Assembly (NCBI GenBank): GCA_001566295.1
Contig: KQ964246.1
Location: 930,001-994,000 of the forward strand
Length of the DNA stretch: 64,000 bases
DNA from: Microdochium bolleyi
Lineage: Eukaryota > Ascomycota > Sordariomycetes > Xylariales > Microdochiaceae
Direction of reading: 5' to 3'
The position numbers were made by a program, and so were the translations under genes. Numbering within the stretch: the stretch's first letter is position 1; every line of letters starts with the position of its first letter. Positions 34,205 through 45,847 of the stretch are shown here, in pieces. Under the pieces are notes generated by a model. The model was not told the origin of the DNA, did no database searches, and was given only the letters and a program-made list of their open reading frames with translations.

Positions 34205-34320
34205 GCCACAGTTATTTTGAGCATGTCGTAGTCGGCTAGCCACACGGCACGCGCCATCATGGCCAGTTCTCAGGTATTCGTTGTATCTGTAGAAGTACCC
34301 AAATATGTCGAGCTCGGATA
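34205..34320 (-). pseudogene. Two inverted tail fragments of the CFWC family
   Basis: Minus strand 34240-34212 reads ASRLRHAQNN, and 34320-34262 reads, after a frameshift, GYFYRYNEYLRTG. Both match the C-terminal end of the MCM6-adjacent frame (LRHAQNGYFYKYNEHLRPG). Their orientation is opposite to the adjacent array. Confidence 0.65.
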
Positions 34321-34702
34321 GCCGTGGAGCACTCCTTCTTCTCCCTCATTCTAGGGCACCGAGCCTTTGCACAAGATCTTGGGCATGCCTTGACGTAGAG
34401 AAGAAGACCTCTACAGAAGTCCAGAGGTTCAAAGGTCCAGAGGCCCAGAGGCCGAGCAATCATGGTCACGCTCCTCACGGCATGCTTCGGAGATACCTAC
34501 AGCTCCCGCATCTGGTGAACTCTGGTGATCGTACCTTACATACTTAAGTCGGGGCTTTCGCTCCTTCCCATGCACTCGCTATTCCAAACTCCCAGGCCAG
34601 AAAGTTTGCCTCTCTCTATCAGCAGTCCAGCGATCCAGTCTCACCAGCCAAGAGTCGACTTACCTTGAACCATCCCAACCTCCCGCCCTCATAACATCGA
34701 CA
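34321..34702. other. Spacer and promoter of the orphan membrane-protein gene
   Basis: Contains a CCAGAGG/TTCAAAGGTCCAGAGG short repeat (34426-34455). The C-rich leader just before 34703 looks like a fungal 5' UTR. Confidence 0.5.
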
Positions 34703-35281
34703 ATGGTTTGGAAGTTCTCCCATTACAACGGGCCCCTGAGGGCCGGAGCCTGTGGGCGTCTGCCATCAGTCCACACGCCGAGCCGCGGCGGACATACCCC
34801 GAACTACGAACGCAGGGCGTCCGAGACGTGCCTCAAGGTGTGCACGATCCTGACCGGCGGCACGACCATCATGCTCGTCGCTGTGCCGGACGTCACCCGG
34901 TGGTTACCTCACAACGTGGCCTTGATGTGCTGGCTCTTCACCGTCGTCTGCACTTTCGTCTTGGGCCTCGCCGCGCTCTTCATTCCCAAGCGCCACTACC
35001 CGACAAGCCACCACCTAGGGCTCGCGCAGAAGATCCGCGTCTGCGTGCTGTATCCTTGCCTGCTCTGCAACCTGGTGGTCGTCTGCGTCATGACGGCCTT
35101 TGTCAACCACAACGGCGGGGAGCAGCTGCGCATCGACTGGGCCGCTATGGACTCTGGGTACCCCAAACGCCTGTTCGCAGGCTCTCTCATGCACTGGGGG
35201 TACACGAGCGGCTGGGCCGTCGCTTGTTTCTGGGACAGAGGCGTCTTCAAAGACTTGTTCAAACTCTATCGTCGTTTTTGA
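34703..35281 (+). CDS. Orphan multi-pass membrane protein
   Basis: Single exon, 192 residues, with a well-placed ATG (CGACAATGG). Three clear hydrophobic segments: about 47-66 (VCTILTGGTTIMLVAVP), 71-92 (NVALMCWLFTVVCTFVLGLA) and 111-132 (VCVLYPCLLCNLVVVCVMTA). A weaker one lies near 158-178. The soluble parts are short, with a His-rich loop (KRHYPTSHHLG). I recognise no family. The long open frame, upstream C-rich leader and consistent hydropathy argue for a real gene, perhaps lineage-specific, next to the decayed repeat array. Introns cannot be excluded. Confidence 0.6.
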   Translation: MVWKFSHYNGPLRAGACGRLPSVHTPSRGGHTPNYERRASETCLKVCTILTGGTTIMLVAVPDVTRWLPHNVALMCWLFTVVCTFVLGLAALFIPKRHYPTSHHLGLAQKIRVCVLYPCLLCNLVVVCVMTAFVNHNGGEQLRIDWAAMDSGYPKRLFAGSLMHWGYTSGWAVACFWDRGVFKDLFKLYRRF

Positions 35282-36274
35282 GTCTGAGTCTGAGGAAGGG
35301 GGGGGGGGGGATGGGATGTCGACAAACAAAGGGGTTAGAAGGACGGGCTTGCATTAGATTTTCATCGTTTCAGCATCTGTAACTAGCATCAGCCTTTGGC
35401 ATCATTCAGTCGTCGTCGGTATCAATTCAAAACATCTGATACATGATCTTTGCCACAGTACGCCGCCCGATAGGGCCGTGAAGCTGTCTCCGCTGCGTCT
35501 AGCAAACCGCCCCTTGCCCCAATCGCCAGTATGGACGACCTCTGCGCTGCTCCCGGCTCGCCCGCCGGCGTGGGCGACGATTTCTCTCCTCCCCCGCAGG
35601 CAAAGCCTTTCGCAGCCAGGAGCTGTCGTGATAGTCCCTTGCCCCCGATTCCTGTGGGAGGGCCCTTCCGTGGTCGCCTGAGCTAACCACGCTCTGTCCC
35701 ATGTGTTGCGAACGCCGTGGGTGGGACTGGTCCTGGGGTAGCGATCGCAAAGGCGATGTTGTCCAAATGGTCCCTGCCCGTCTCCGATCGGGACCTCCGC
35801 GTTTGCGCCGCCTGTGATTTCTAGATTAGGGTCAAGTACCTCCCGCTGTCAGGGGAGGGTCTTTGGCCGAAGGTCAGCTTGAACATACACAGAATACACT
35901 CAGCAAAGTTGGCCGTCTTGCGACCGGGCCACCTCGACTGTGTTTGCAGAGTGACCAAATCGAAACAGCGTAGAGTAACTGCGAATAAATCTGATAGAGA
36001 AAAGCAGGAGAATGATTGGCCTGATGACGTTGAAGGTGGGGAGTAGCCCATCCGCGGGAGAAGGTGGTACAGTGGTAGGTACCGCAGAGTGAATAATGGT
36101 GGGCGGGTGATCCATAAAGGTATGCCTCCTGGCAACCTTGCTTGATCTCCGTGACCGCGCATCCAGCACACGTGTGGACACTGGCGGGATCGCATGGAAC
36201 AGTCTTTCGATGATAGGTGTGAGTCAAAGAAGGTATGACGGATGGGATGCCCTGCTGAGGGTTCTACTCTTACG
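35282..36274. other. Intergenic region, no supported gene
   Basis: 1 kb with a G12 homopolymer near 35298-35309. A 158-codon minus-strand ORF (35821-36297) overlaps the thioesterase 3' end and has no recognisable character. Confidence 0.5.
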
Positions 36275-37536
36275 CTACAGCTTCCCCTCGCGTTCACCTT
36301 CCCTCCACTGCCGCCGGATGATCCCGTCCTGGTACTCTGTCGCGATGTGCACGCCCGCCGGACTCCACAGCTTGCTCATGACCACTCCCCTCCCCGCCTC
36401 GACCCTTGGGAAAGAGACCTCTTGGATCCACCACTCGTTCTCGCCATACTGCATCACGGCGTCCTGCGGGTTCACGTGCACGATGAAGGAGTAGCTCAGG
36501 CTCGCGGCGCGCCCAAAGTCCCAGCCGAACCCGGCGTGGTTGCCGAGCATGAACAGGCTGTTCCGGTCAGCCTCGAAGGCATGGCACATGATGTGCATGC
36601 TCGGGCCCGCGGACTCGGGGAGCGGCGCGAGGAGGCGGTACAGAAGCAGCTCGCGGCGGTCGTGGAGGGGCTTGCCATTGTTGAAGGCGCTTAGGTCGAC
36701 CTTGTGCATGTGCAGACCAGGGAAGGTGCCGGGCTCACGCGTGGGGAGCTGGGCGTTTACGCTCTCGACGTTGGACAAGGGCGATGGGTCCCATGCCGAG
36801 GGCGGCCTCGTGCTGAGGATGTCCCTGAAGCGCTGCTGTGGGGGTTCCTCCTGGAGCTTTACCTGAGAAAGGCCGACAGGCCGGAAGGAGACAAGGGCTG
36901 TGAAGCAGACGGGGCCGAGACGGAGCTTCGAGTCGCCGATGGGGAAGAAGCCGTTGGCCGAGTTCATGCTTGGGTTCACGGGTTGCCGCACGGTGACGAG
37001 CAGGTTGTGGAAGCCGGCGTTGGCGGCTATGACTTGGACCTCGTAGATAAAGGGCCGGTCCGCGGAGCCAGCCTCGGCAAAGTAGCCGTGTATGGTCTGC
37101 GTATTCATCTGATCAGCATGTGGTGTTTGGGGTCTCGGACGTACCAGAGGTTCCGGCCAGAGGTATAGCGGACGCCGTGTGTCGTCCAGGTTTCGGCAAA
37201 GCTTACATGGATGCCGTATTGTTTTTGTGAGGCCTTGTCCGCGGCGGCGGCCTGGCTATCCGCGAAACACTTGGCCGCGACGAGCCCGGACTGCGCGTAC
37301 ACATGGCCGCCATACGTGGCAGTGCCGGTGAATGGCACAGGCCTGCCAGGTCCGTAGTCTTCGCGCTGGAAGGGCAGGTCGCCGCCCGTCACCCACGCTG
37401 GCCTCGTGCTCATGTAGCGTTTGATGGAGGCCGAGACGATGCTGCCGCCACTGGCGGTTGCGGGGCCGAGCTCTACAAAGTCCATGGCGTCGTGGAAGGC
37501 GAGGCGCTGCCTGGACTGTCTTGGTGACGACGACAT
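36275..37536 (-). CDS. Acyl-CoA thioesterase II (TesB/double-hotdog family)
   Basis: Two minus-strand exons, 37536-37207 and 37108-36275, give 387 residues; donor GTAAGC, acceptor GATCAG. The join reads SQKQYGIH-MNTQTIHGYF and restores the typical TesB block, in which GGHVYAQ on the first hotdog helix is followed by HGYFAEAGSADRPFIYEVQV. The second half has the matching hotdog (HNTFEAD-like FEADRNSLFMLGNHA, then SYSFIVHVNP). These enzymes cleave acyl-CoA to free fatty acid and CoA, often in peroxisomes. The C-terminus GKL is close to, but not, a canonical PTS1. 37536 is the first ATG in a frame that is open upstream to 37800. The substrate is not predictable here. Confidence 0.88.
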
Positions 37537-38562
37537 GCTGGGCAAGACGGAGCGGTGGGCTCGACGCGCTGTTGCGCACAACGTGCTGGGGCGATGTTTG
37601 GGAAGTGTTCCTCTTGCGACTTGGTCGTGATGGATCGCGGACGTGCAAGTGCTAATCGAGAAAGTCCCACTGTGCCTCGGTCGATCTCGGCAGTCACCGA
37701 TGTTGATGCTGGTCGTGATGGATGTCGAGAGGCGCCTCGACAGTGCTCCCAAGGGCCGTCGCGGTTGGCCGGCCACTGCGCCTGCCTCGGGACGTTGCAA
37801 GGGTGTTGTTGACTAGCCCGAGGTGCCGTTTGACAGCGCACCATGAGGAGGCCGTGCTTGTCCCCCCTGTTCGGGACATGTCCTCCCAAGTACCCTGCAG
37901 TCAGCGAACCGCTGGGTCACTTCACACGAGTTCCAGATGCCATCATCATCATGACCATCGGCCCTCCCGTTTGGAACGTCGATTGCAGTGTTCGGGCAGC
38001 TCGTTGTCGTGAAAGGGAAGGGCGTCGCATAACTACCATGATGCGGCGATCATGATTGCGCGGAGAGCTTGGCCCTTCCACGAGCGGACAAGAGAGGTAG
38101 CTTCAAGACCGCAAAACAGAGTCCCGGACTCCAAGGGCAGCTCCCCAGCTGTAGGGCTGAATCGGGCAATCTCCAACATGTCAATTCGAGGAAACCATGG
38201 TGAAACTGGACGGTTCTTCAGGGTTCACAAATTGTGGGCCGCCAGCTTCAGCTCTCTTTGAGGTAATCCTTCTACGAGTAGAAGACGTTGATGTCCAGGG
38301 TCATAAACTACCTTGGGTTTGTAATCAATAATTATAGGGGAATTTTCGGCTGCAAATGACACCGGTGCTAAATAAGCTAGGTAGTCACCAGAACGTTGTC
38401 ACTTTAGCATCGTCGCAGCAAGGCAAACCCATCTCCTCTGGCACAGAATCCTGACGTCAACCCCCCCAACGGTATCGCACTTTATTGCAACGACACTTTC
38501 TGAAAGAAAACGAGCAAGAGAAATAATAATAATAAGGAAAGCTCGCAGAAAAGCTAAAAGAG
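37537..38562. other. Divergent promoter region
   Basis: 1 kb between the thioesterase (-) and the PhzF-like gene (+). No supported ORF. AT-rich stretches with AATAAT repeats sit just before 38563. Confidence 0.5.
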
Positions 38563-39687
38563 ATGGAACTCCCCTTCGCGACTCTTGACGTCTTCACCTC
38601 GACCCGGCTGGAGGGCAACCCGCTCGCCGTCGTCACGGTGCCCCGCGCGCTCAAAGGCGAGCTCTCCCAGGCAGCCAAGCTCAAGATCGCGCAGGAGTTC
38701 AACCTGTCGGAGACGGTGTTCCTGCACGAGGCCGCCGCGGATGCCGCCGGCGGGGAGAGCAGGACCGTCGACATCTTCACGACCGGCCGCGAGATCCCCT
38801 TCGCGGGGCATCCCACCATTGGCACGGCCGTGTATTGCTTGCACCACGAGTCTGAGGGCAGCGGCAGCGATGGTGGTGCAGGATCAGGATCGCTCAAGAC
38901 GCTGGTCACCAAGGCAGGCCCGATCCCCATCACCTCGTCCGCCTCACGTGTCGTCAGCGCGCAAATCCCGCACAACGTGCGCATCCACGCCAACACGCTC
39001 GGCGACGTCCTCTCCTCTCGCTCATCGCCGTCTTCTTCTTCCAAACCCCTCCCCGCCGCCGGTGGCACGGCCTGGGTCGTCCCCGCCCAGCCCGCGGAGC
39101 AGCCCGCGGTCAGCGGTCTGTCATCGGACCCCACGATCCGCGCGGCCGAGCTCGCCGCCCCCGTGGTGAGCATCGTCAACGGCATGACGTTCCTGCTTGT
39201 CAGACTGGACAGCCTGGAGGCGCTGGGCAAGGTGGAGGTCGCAGCGCTGGACTACGACAAGTTGTCTCCTGGGAAAGGAGGCGAGGAGAAGCATCTCCTA
39301 GACGAGGGGTGGAGGGACAGTCTGGTTGCGCGGTACTACTACGTCGACGTTCCCTCGTCGGCGGCGTCGTCCGTGATGGCCGGAGACAGGGTCGATGCAG
39401 AAGCGGTGAGGAACCTCAGAACCCGCATGATCGAGTTCAACATGGAGGATCCGGCTACCGGGAGTGCCGCCAGTGCTTTAGCGTGCTACCTGAGCCTCAC
39501 TGCTGATGACCAGGGGTGCGAGAGGAGGAAGTTTGTCATGACGCAGGGCGTCGAGATGGGACGGAAAAGTGTCATCAGCCTGGAGACGACCACGACGAGG
39601 AAGGAAGGCAGCGGCGACGTGGCGATCGGCGAGGTTCATCTTGGGGGAACGGCGGTCGTCGTCATGAAGGGCGTTTTGGCTGTCTGA
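38563..39687 (+). CDS. PhzF-family isomerase/epimerase-like protein
   Basis: Single exon, 374 residues. PhzF signatures: FATLDVFTSTRLEGNPLAVV at the N-terminus, the catalytic-Glu motif NLSETVFL (E50), REIPFAGHPTIGTA, and the C-terminal EDPATGSAASALACYLSL. These make up the two-lobed diaminopimelate-epimerase-like fold, and the catalytic residue is present. Family members catalyse proton-shift isomerisations. Only bacterial PhzF is tied to phenazine synthesis, and fungal members are mostly of unknown substrate. No phenazine or other cluster genes are nearby, so a phenazine role is unlikely. The middle carries a Ser/Pro-rich loop (SRSSPSSSSKPLPAAGG). Confidence 0.93.
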   Translation: MELPFATLDVFTSTRLEGNPLAVVTVPRALKGELSQAAKLKIAQEFNLSETVFLHEAAADAAGGESRTVDIFTTGREIPFAGHPTIGTAVYCLHHESEGSGSDGGAGSGSLKTLVTKAGPIPITSSASRVVSAQIPHNVRIHANTLGDVLSSRSSPSSSSKPLPAAGGTAWVVPAQPAEQPAVSGLSSDPTIRAAELAAPVVSIVNGMTFLLVRLDSLEALGKVEVAALDYDKLSPGKGGEEKHLLDEGWRDSLVARYYYVDVPSSAASSVMAGDRVDAEAVRNLRTRMIEFNMEDPATGSAASALACYLSLTADDQGCERRKFVMTQGVEMGRKSVISLETTTTRKEGSGDVAIGEVHLGGTAVVVMKGVLAV

Positions 39688-39819
39688 TGGACCTCTGGAC
39701 TTCTGAACCTGTGTAGGCGTGAAGCTAGATCATGCTCTTATTGTGCAATATCTAGCTATCTCATCATCTCTGTTGGGCCACTCAGGCATCCTCGGGTATT
39801 CTTGTCACAAGTAAAGCAA

Positions 39820-42800
39820 CTATGCTCGCCGCTCCGATCGTGCGCGCTTGTGGCGGCCACTAGGTGTGTTGCCTGCTTTTCGCTTGCGTCCACGACCTTC
39901 CATTGCACCACTTTCATCGTCATCGTCGTCCTCGGCTTCAGGCGTCTGGGGGTCCTCGTCGCCCTCAAGATCCTCCTCCTCTTCGTCCGCCACCTTGAAA
40001 TCCTTGTCCACGTTCAGCAGTTCAACGAATGCTTTGCACTGCTCTGTCATACGCCTTGGAGACTCCAGTCCATTCATGATGTTACGGACATCCTCCCAGA
40101 ACTTGTCTCCGGTGGCGCCTGGCAACTTGAATGGGGCTTTAGTCAGGTCTTTCGTGCCACCCTTTCCCTTCGTCTCACGCCGGCTTGCATTCACGCCATA
40201 AGTACGGCGGAGATGTGTCCTGGCTTCCCATAGAAGCATGAAGACGGTAGACCCAGCAGCTAGACGGCGAAGTCGTTCGATTGGCACGGGTGACTCAAAA
40301 GCCGCTGGGACCGGTGCATCGCCACCTGCGGGTTGCTGCGAGCTCGTCAAATTGTCCATGCTCACCTGCAGAACCTCTGCCTCGATGAGTTGTGCGATGC
40401 TGGCACCAGTACCGGTAAAGAGCTTCTCCATCGCCGCCACGGTCGCCTGAAGCTCGCCAATAGTGACGAAATCAAAGAATGCCATGTTCTCAAGAATAAA
40501 GCGGGAGTACTCCACGTGCTGAGGAATGCTGTCAGCCAGATCGAGCTTGGCTAGCTCAAAATCAACTTGTGCCACAAGCTTTTCCAGGAACCTGAGCCGG
40601 TTCTTCGATTTGCTGATCTTGAGAACTTCGACCAGTTGATGGAGTTTCGGGGCAAAGGGATCGGTGGTTGCGCCACGAGAGTCGTGAATGACGTCTCGCT
40701 GATATTGGAAAGCCGATTGCACAGCCTTCACATACTCGCGTTCTAACACGGTCTCGTGCTTCTCGTGGAGAGCACGATGTTCGTGGTAGGCCAGCTCGCT
40801 GATTTTCGGGTGTGGACTGGTTTCAAGGGTCATGAGCGTGATGCCGGTCTCTTTGGGATGAACCAATCCCTGTCTGTTGATGGTCGCCAGAACTTCCATA
40901 GCAAGGAAGGCATGGTCGTCCGGGTTTGAGAGTGCAATACGGGTAAGGTGCTTCAGGAAACGTTGCGTTGTTGCGCTCGCCACATCATCGAAAGATGTGC
41001 CACCCATGACTTTGAGATCCTTCTTCGGCTGGTCTTTGCCATTCGCAGCATTCGCAGCGCTTTGTTCGGATCTCCTCTCCTCGGTGAACAAGAACTCTTT
41101 CAACGACCTCAATATCATTGACTCTAGAACCTGGTTCTCCTCATCAAAGACTTGCTGGAATGCAGTGTAGACATTGGCGGAAACGTAGTTTCTCGGATTG
41201 GACTGGCAGACGAGCCCTACAGCATCAAGGGCTGGACGCCGGATGTCGAGTGGTTGACTGGGACCGGCAAAGAACATCAAGACGTCCACCATCAATTTTG
41301 AGACTGAGCCACCTTGCCACTTGGGGAAGTGGGACTTGAAGATGTCCGCGTGCGAATCGAGATCGCAGTGCTTGCCAGCCATGCCGACGATGAGCGAGTA
41401 GCGGTCAAACTGTCGGATTTTTTGTTGGTCCAGAGGTCCCTTGGCAGTGAAAGCTCTGATTTTCTGAATACCAGCCAGACTTGAGGACACGAGGCGTGCC
41501 AGGTGCTCGGATGTCTGGAGAAGGCCGCTCATGATCCAGAGACAGGCAATGACATCATCCAGCAGTGCTCTGCCAACCTTCGACACAGCTGGCATCAGAT
41601 CCTTGCGCACATCGGCAAGAAATTGCGAGTTGATGCTTGAGACTTCAGGGAGGACCCGACGATATATTACGACGACCGCTCGCGCGACAGCCAAGTCGTC
41701 GCTTGTGCTGACGCTGGCAATATGTGGCTTGAGGAGCTTGATTTGTTCGAAGGTAAAAAGCCTTGGGTCCGCTTTCGCGAAAATAACGAGAACCTGCAAG
41801 GCGTCTTTGCCAGATGGCGTCGAATTGTCCTCAGACTCTGTGTTGTCCAAAAGATCAAACATGCTCCCGACAAGTCTTTTGCACACCTTGGCATTGGCTG
41901 ATGCGAGTTTCGATTCTGGCGACAGGATGATTTGCAAGACCTTGTCGAGAACGGGAGCAGAATTTCCGTGCTTGACAGTCTGAACCATGAGCGCGACATG
42001 GTCTGTCAGAGCCTGTCTCGACTCCATCGATTCATCTGATTTGTAGAAGGGAGAGATCCAGATCTCCTCGACCATTTGCTTTGCCAGCTCGCGAACACCC
42101 TCATCGGGATCTTGCATGCGGTGCAACAGCCCATTGGCGATGGTGCTTCGGACTTCTTTGCTCTGGTTGCCCAAGTAGATGTCTTTGGCGAGCTTCATGG
42201 CGCGCTTCCGCACACCAACGCCAGAGTCAGTACATCTCTGGATGACCGTGGGGGTCATCATGCCTTCCAAATGTGGCCGTACACTGATGCACTTGCCAAT
42301 AAGGCCAAGTGCAGAATCTCGGACCTGCGGCGAGGAGTCGCTAGAACATTGTAAGATTAGCTGGATGACAACGCTATCGCCGTCCAGGATTGTAGGGTCC
42401 GTCTCCAGGACTTGGTTGATGCTCTTGATACTGCGGCTCCGCACAGTCGCCTGGTCTGTTGTCATGGAGCCGAGAAGGATGTTGAGCACAACATTGAAGG
42501 ACGCGCAGAAACTGGACCGCAGAAGAATAACTGAATGTGCGAGACGAGCGTGCTTTGCTGCGACTTGCTTGAAGCTGTACTCTCGCGAAAGCCACTTGGA
42601 ATCCTCAATCATGTTCCGCAGCCGATAGGCCGTTCGGCCGTACTCTGAATCTCGGTCGTGAACATCCTCAGCCGTCTCCGAGTCATAGCCCACATTGATC
42701 TGTGCTGCCCAATCTGTAACGAGGTAGGAAATTGCGCTCCTCAGATACTGATCGTCCGTGACTCGGTCTTGGAGGAATTCAAGTACAATACGATACGGTC

Positions 42801-45800
42801 CGAGCCAGCCAAGAATCCTGTCCGGCGAGATTTTGCCTTCGAGTGCCATCGTGGTCAGGTCAGCGAGCCAGAAGCCAAGCTCATCAGCATCACTGCCCTC
42901 GAAATTTGCCGCAATCTTGCGCACGTGCGAGCGAAGTTTTGAGATCGCTGCAGCCATGACTCCTAGCAATTCGAGGGCCATGTTCCGTGCCGGAGCAGAG
43001 TTTTCCTTTCCGTCGACCTGCTTGACCATCATAAACATGAGGAGGCGCAACAGTAACTCAGCCGCAGGCCAATCTGGAGAGTCCAGACAAGTCGTGAAGT
43101 CTTCCACAAAGAGATCGAGGAGATTTCTATATGGTGTATCTCCAGATTTGGTGGATTTGAGGGCCCGCTCGACGATGAAATTCACCACATAGTTGGCATC
43201 TCGCGCAGCGGCGTTGATAAGTGGCTCCGCAAGCCCTGAGATCTCTTGAACGGCGGTCGAATGCTGGACGGCAGCGACATCTTCGGTCCTAACGGCATAG
43301 ATCGGCGCCGTAGGTAGACCACTCCCTTCCTGGTCTTCCTCTTCTCTAAGAGCATTCATGACTGTACTTCCTCGGTTCCCTCGCTCGTTGTCGACCTTTC
43401 CGGCACTGGCCTGTACAAGTCGCATGATGAGAGCAGAGACTGGCTGGATGCTGCCGCCTTCTGAGAGCTTGAACTGGCGTGCACGCTGCTTGCCAACTGG
43501 TAGCTTCTCAAGCGACGTGAGAATCTCGGTGAAGATGCCTTGTCGCTGGTTAGGGTTCATTACGAAGATCTGGGATAGCATGTTCATCGCAACAGAACGA
43601 AGGCCATCGAACTTCTGGACGCCGAGCACGGAGTCCTTCTCGCTGTATGCGTTTTCGACGAAGATGAGCTTGGACGAGGCGTACTCGAGCGTATTGACCA
43701 CGCTCTCGGAAAGATCCGTATTGACGATAAGATCAGACATCAGAGAGAACAATCTTTGGCATGCTGTGAACAAGGACCCGATGGCCTTTCTGTGGACTGA
43801 GACCAGCTTGAAGAGGGGGCCGGTGTTGTCTGTGCTGCGCAGCTCGGCGAGCGGAACAACAATTCCCTCCATGACATTCTTGAAGATATTGAGACTTTGG
43901 TGGATCAAGTCTTCAGAATAGAGTTGTTTCTCTTCGCGGCCACCGCACATAACACGTAGTGCAGTACGTGCCGCTTTGAGGCCTGCCTCGATGTCCGGCA
44001 GGAGCTGAGCCCAAAAGCCAACTTCTGTTTCAGTCCAGCTGTCGTCGATCTTGAAGTCTAGGGAGTCCGCATACTTGATGGAGACCTCACTGAGATTCTG
44101 TATGCGAATGATGTCATCAACCGGTGCCTGCTTAAAGCAATCCAGTTCAATAGTCTTCTTGATCTGATTGTGAGCTCGAGAGTGGCCAGCAACAGTCATC
44201 ATGGAATCACCGTCGTTGGTCACCATGATCAGATGGGACGATGCTCCTGGTTGTCCACCGAGAGCATTCTCCGCAGCGAATATGTCCTGGAAGCACCGTT
44301 GGAGTTCTGAAAACGCCACATTCGCGAGGTCGCGCTGGTTGAGATCACTGTTCAGCATGTCTTCATCGTTGTTGTACTTCGACCCCTTCTTCGTGGAGAG
44401 ATACGTAGGCGCGTCCAAGATGTCGTTCACCACAGCGAATTCTTGTCTGTCAAACTTGGCAGTGGGCAGCTCGATACGGAAGCCATCCGGTCCTGAGCCT
44501 TGCAAGGACGTCGCTCTGTCGTCGGACGGTCGAGCTTGTGTATTTTCGATGCTGTTGGGTATTTCGGTCTGTACAGCCTGAGCCTGACTGTCCTGGTGGT
44601 CGTGACGTGGTGCTGCGGGCTTGAAGTCGGAAGAGATGGTTTCCACCTTGACCCTGTCCTGTAGCTCGGCCTTCATCTCTTGTGTATCAGCTGGTATCGT
44701 ATGCGTCTGAGCGACGGGTTCTTGTGGTGTAATGTCGTCTGAAGATGTGAAGCTGTGGGCGGATACCATAGGCGGTGGGGAAGGTGGCTTCATCATCAGA
44801 TCCGCGAGAGAAACAGTCTGTGGCTGCGCAGCAGCGAGCGGCAGGTGATGTGTAGGATCGGACACTCTTTGTGGTGCCCGCTGTGCAGAAATTCCAGCCT
44901 CGAGCTCTCTCTGAGTGGGCAACCGGATCTCTATGCGGGACTTCCCTTGTGAGGATGCATTGCTGCTGACGGAGGCTGGATTGTGCTTGACGACCTTCGA
45001 AAGCTCGGGACGCCGAGCCTTTGGTGACTTTTTCAGTACCTTGGGAGACATATTTGGCCCGTTCACAACTGGCGTTTTCGGGACTTCGGGGGCAGCGTGG
45101 CTGAAGCTGACGGACGTCTGATCAAAGACGAGTCTGGTGAAGGGCGAGAGACCGCTGGCCAGGCTCTTGGAGCCAGGGCGACTCACAGCTCCTGGTGCAG
45201 GGACTGTCTTGAATTTGCTGGAGAAGAAGTCAGCATGCGGTAAGTCCATAGATATATATATGCGAAAGTGAGCAAATCCTGAGGGGAGGTTGCGCCGACA
45301 GACTGGCCAGTGTTTGGGGGCAGATGGGTGTGGAACGTACAACTCCGTGATATTGTCTGCCTGCAGAAGGGTTTGTATAAAGTCGAGGCTGCCTTCGATC
45401 CGTTTCGAGTGCGAGGACTCGGAGGCTTCGCGATTGAGGGCGTTGAGGTCGTCGCGCGGCAGCAGTCCAGCAACCGTTGGCGCAAGGGGCCCAGACCCGA
45501 TCGTGGGCGTGTTGATGATGTCTGTTCGAGTGATGGTTCGTGAGCTTTGGTCTAGAACGTTGTGTGCAACCAGCCGTAGCGCGAGCAGGTTTCTAGGAGC
45601 AGCTTTGAGGATGGGCGCAGGATTGGGACGTCCGGAAGGAGGGCGTGGACGTGGGGTCGCTCTTACCTGATTCAAACGGGAAGATCGATGTGAACGGCGT
45701 GTACGGCAGCGCTTCGCTCAACACGAAGGGCTGCCGCTGCGCCCGGTATGGCTGTTGCTGGCTTCCATCCTGATATGGCTGTTGATCTGGGGCCGGGCTG

Positions 45801-45847
45801 TAGTATGGCAGGCCGCCATTCTGTCCACCTGCCCACTGGTCCGCCAT
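39820..45847 (-). CDS. scc2: Cohesin loader Scc2/Mis4/Nipped-B
   Basis: Three minus-strand exons: 45847-45667, 45602-45341, 45217-39820, giving 1946 residues. Junctions: IFPFES-A-APRNLL and ADNITE-F-KFKTVP; introns 64 and 123 nt, the latter with a clear GCTGAC branch site. The N-terminal ~500 residues are poorly structured (in Scc2 this part binds Scc4/Mau2). The remainder is a long helical solenoid with HEAT-type repeats, e.g. DSSPQVRDSALGLIGKCISV, VIQRCTDSGVGVRKRAMKLA and DPDEGVRELAKQMVEEIW, the last being the well-known Scc2 HEAT region. The C-terminus is acidic then basic (RKRKAGNTPSGRHKRARSER, a likely NLS). Scc2 with Scc4 loads cohesin on chromatin and stimulates its ATPase. Length is usual for fungi. 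Confidence 0.95.

Noticed and set aside
35821..36297. 158-codon minus-strand ORF
   Set aside because: It overlaps the thioesterase 3' end and has no protein-like organisation.
38563..39687. Phenazine gene cluster suggested by the PhzF-like protein
   Set aside because: No other phenazine or secondary-metabolism genes lie nearby, and the PhzF fold is widespread in organisms that make no phenazines.
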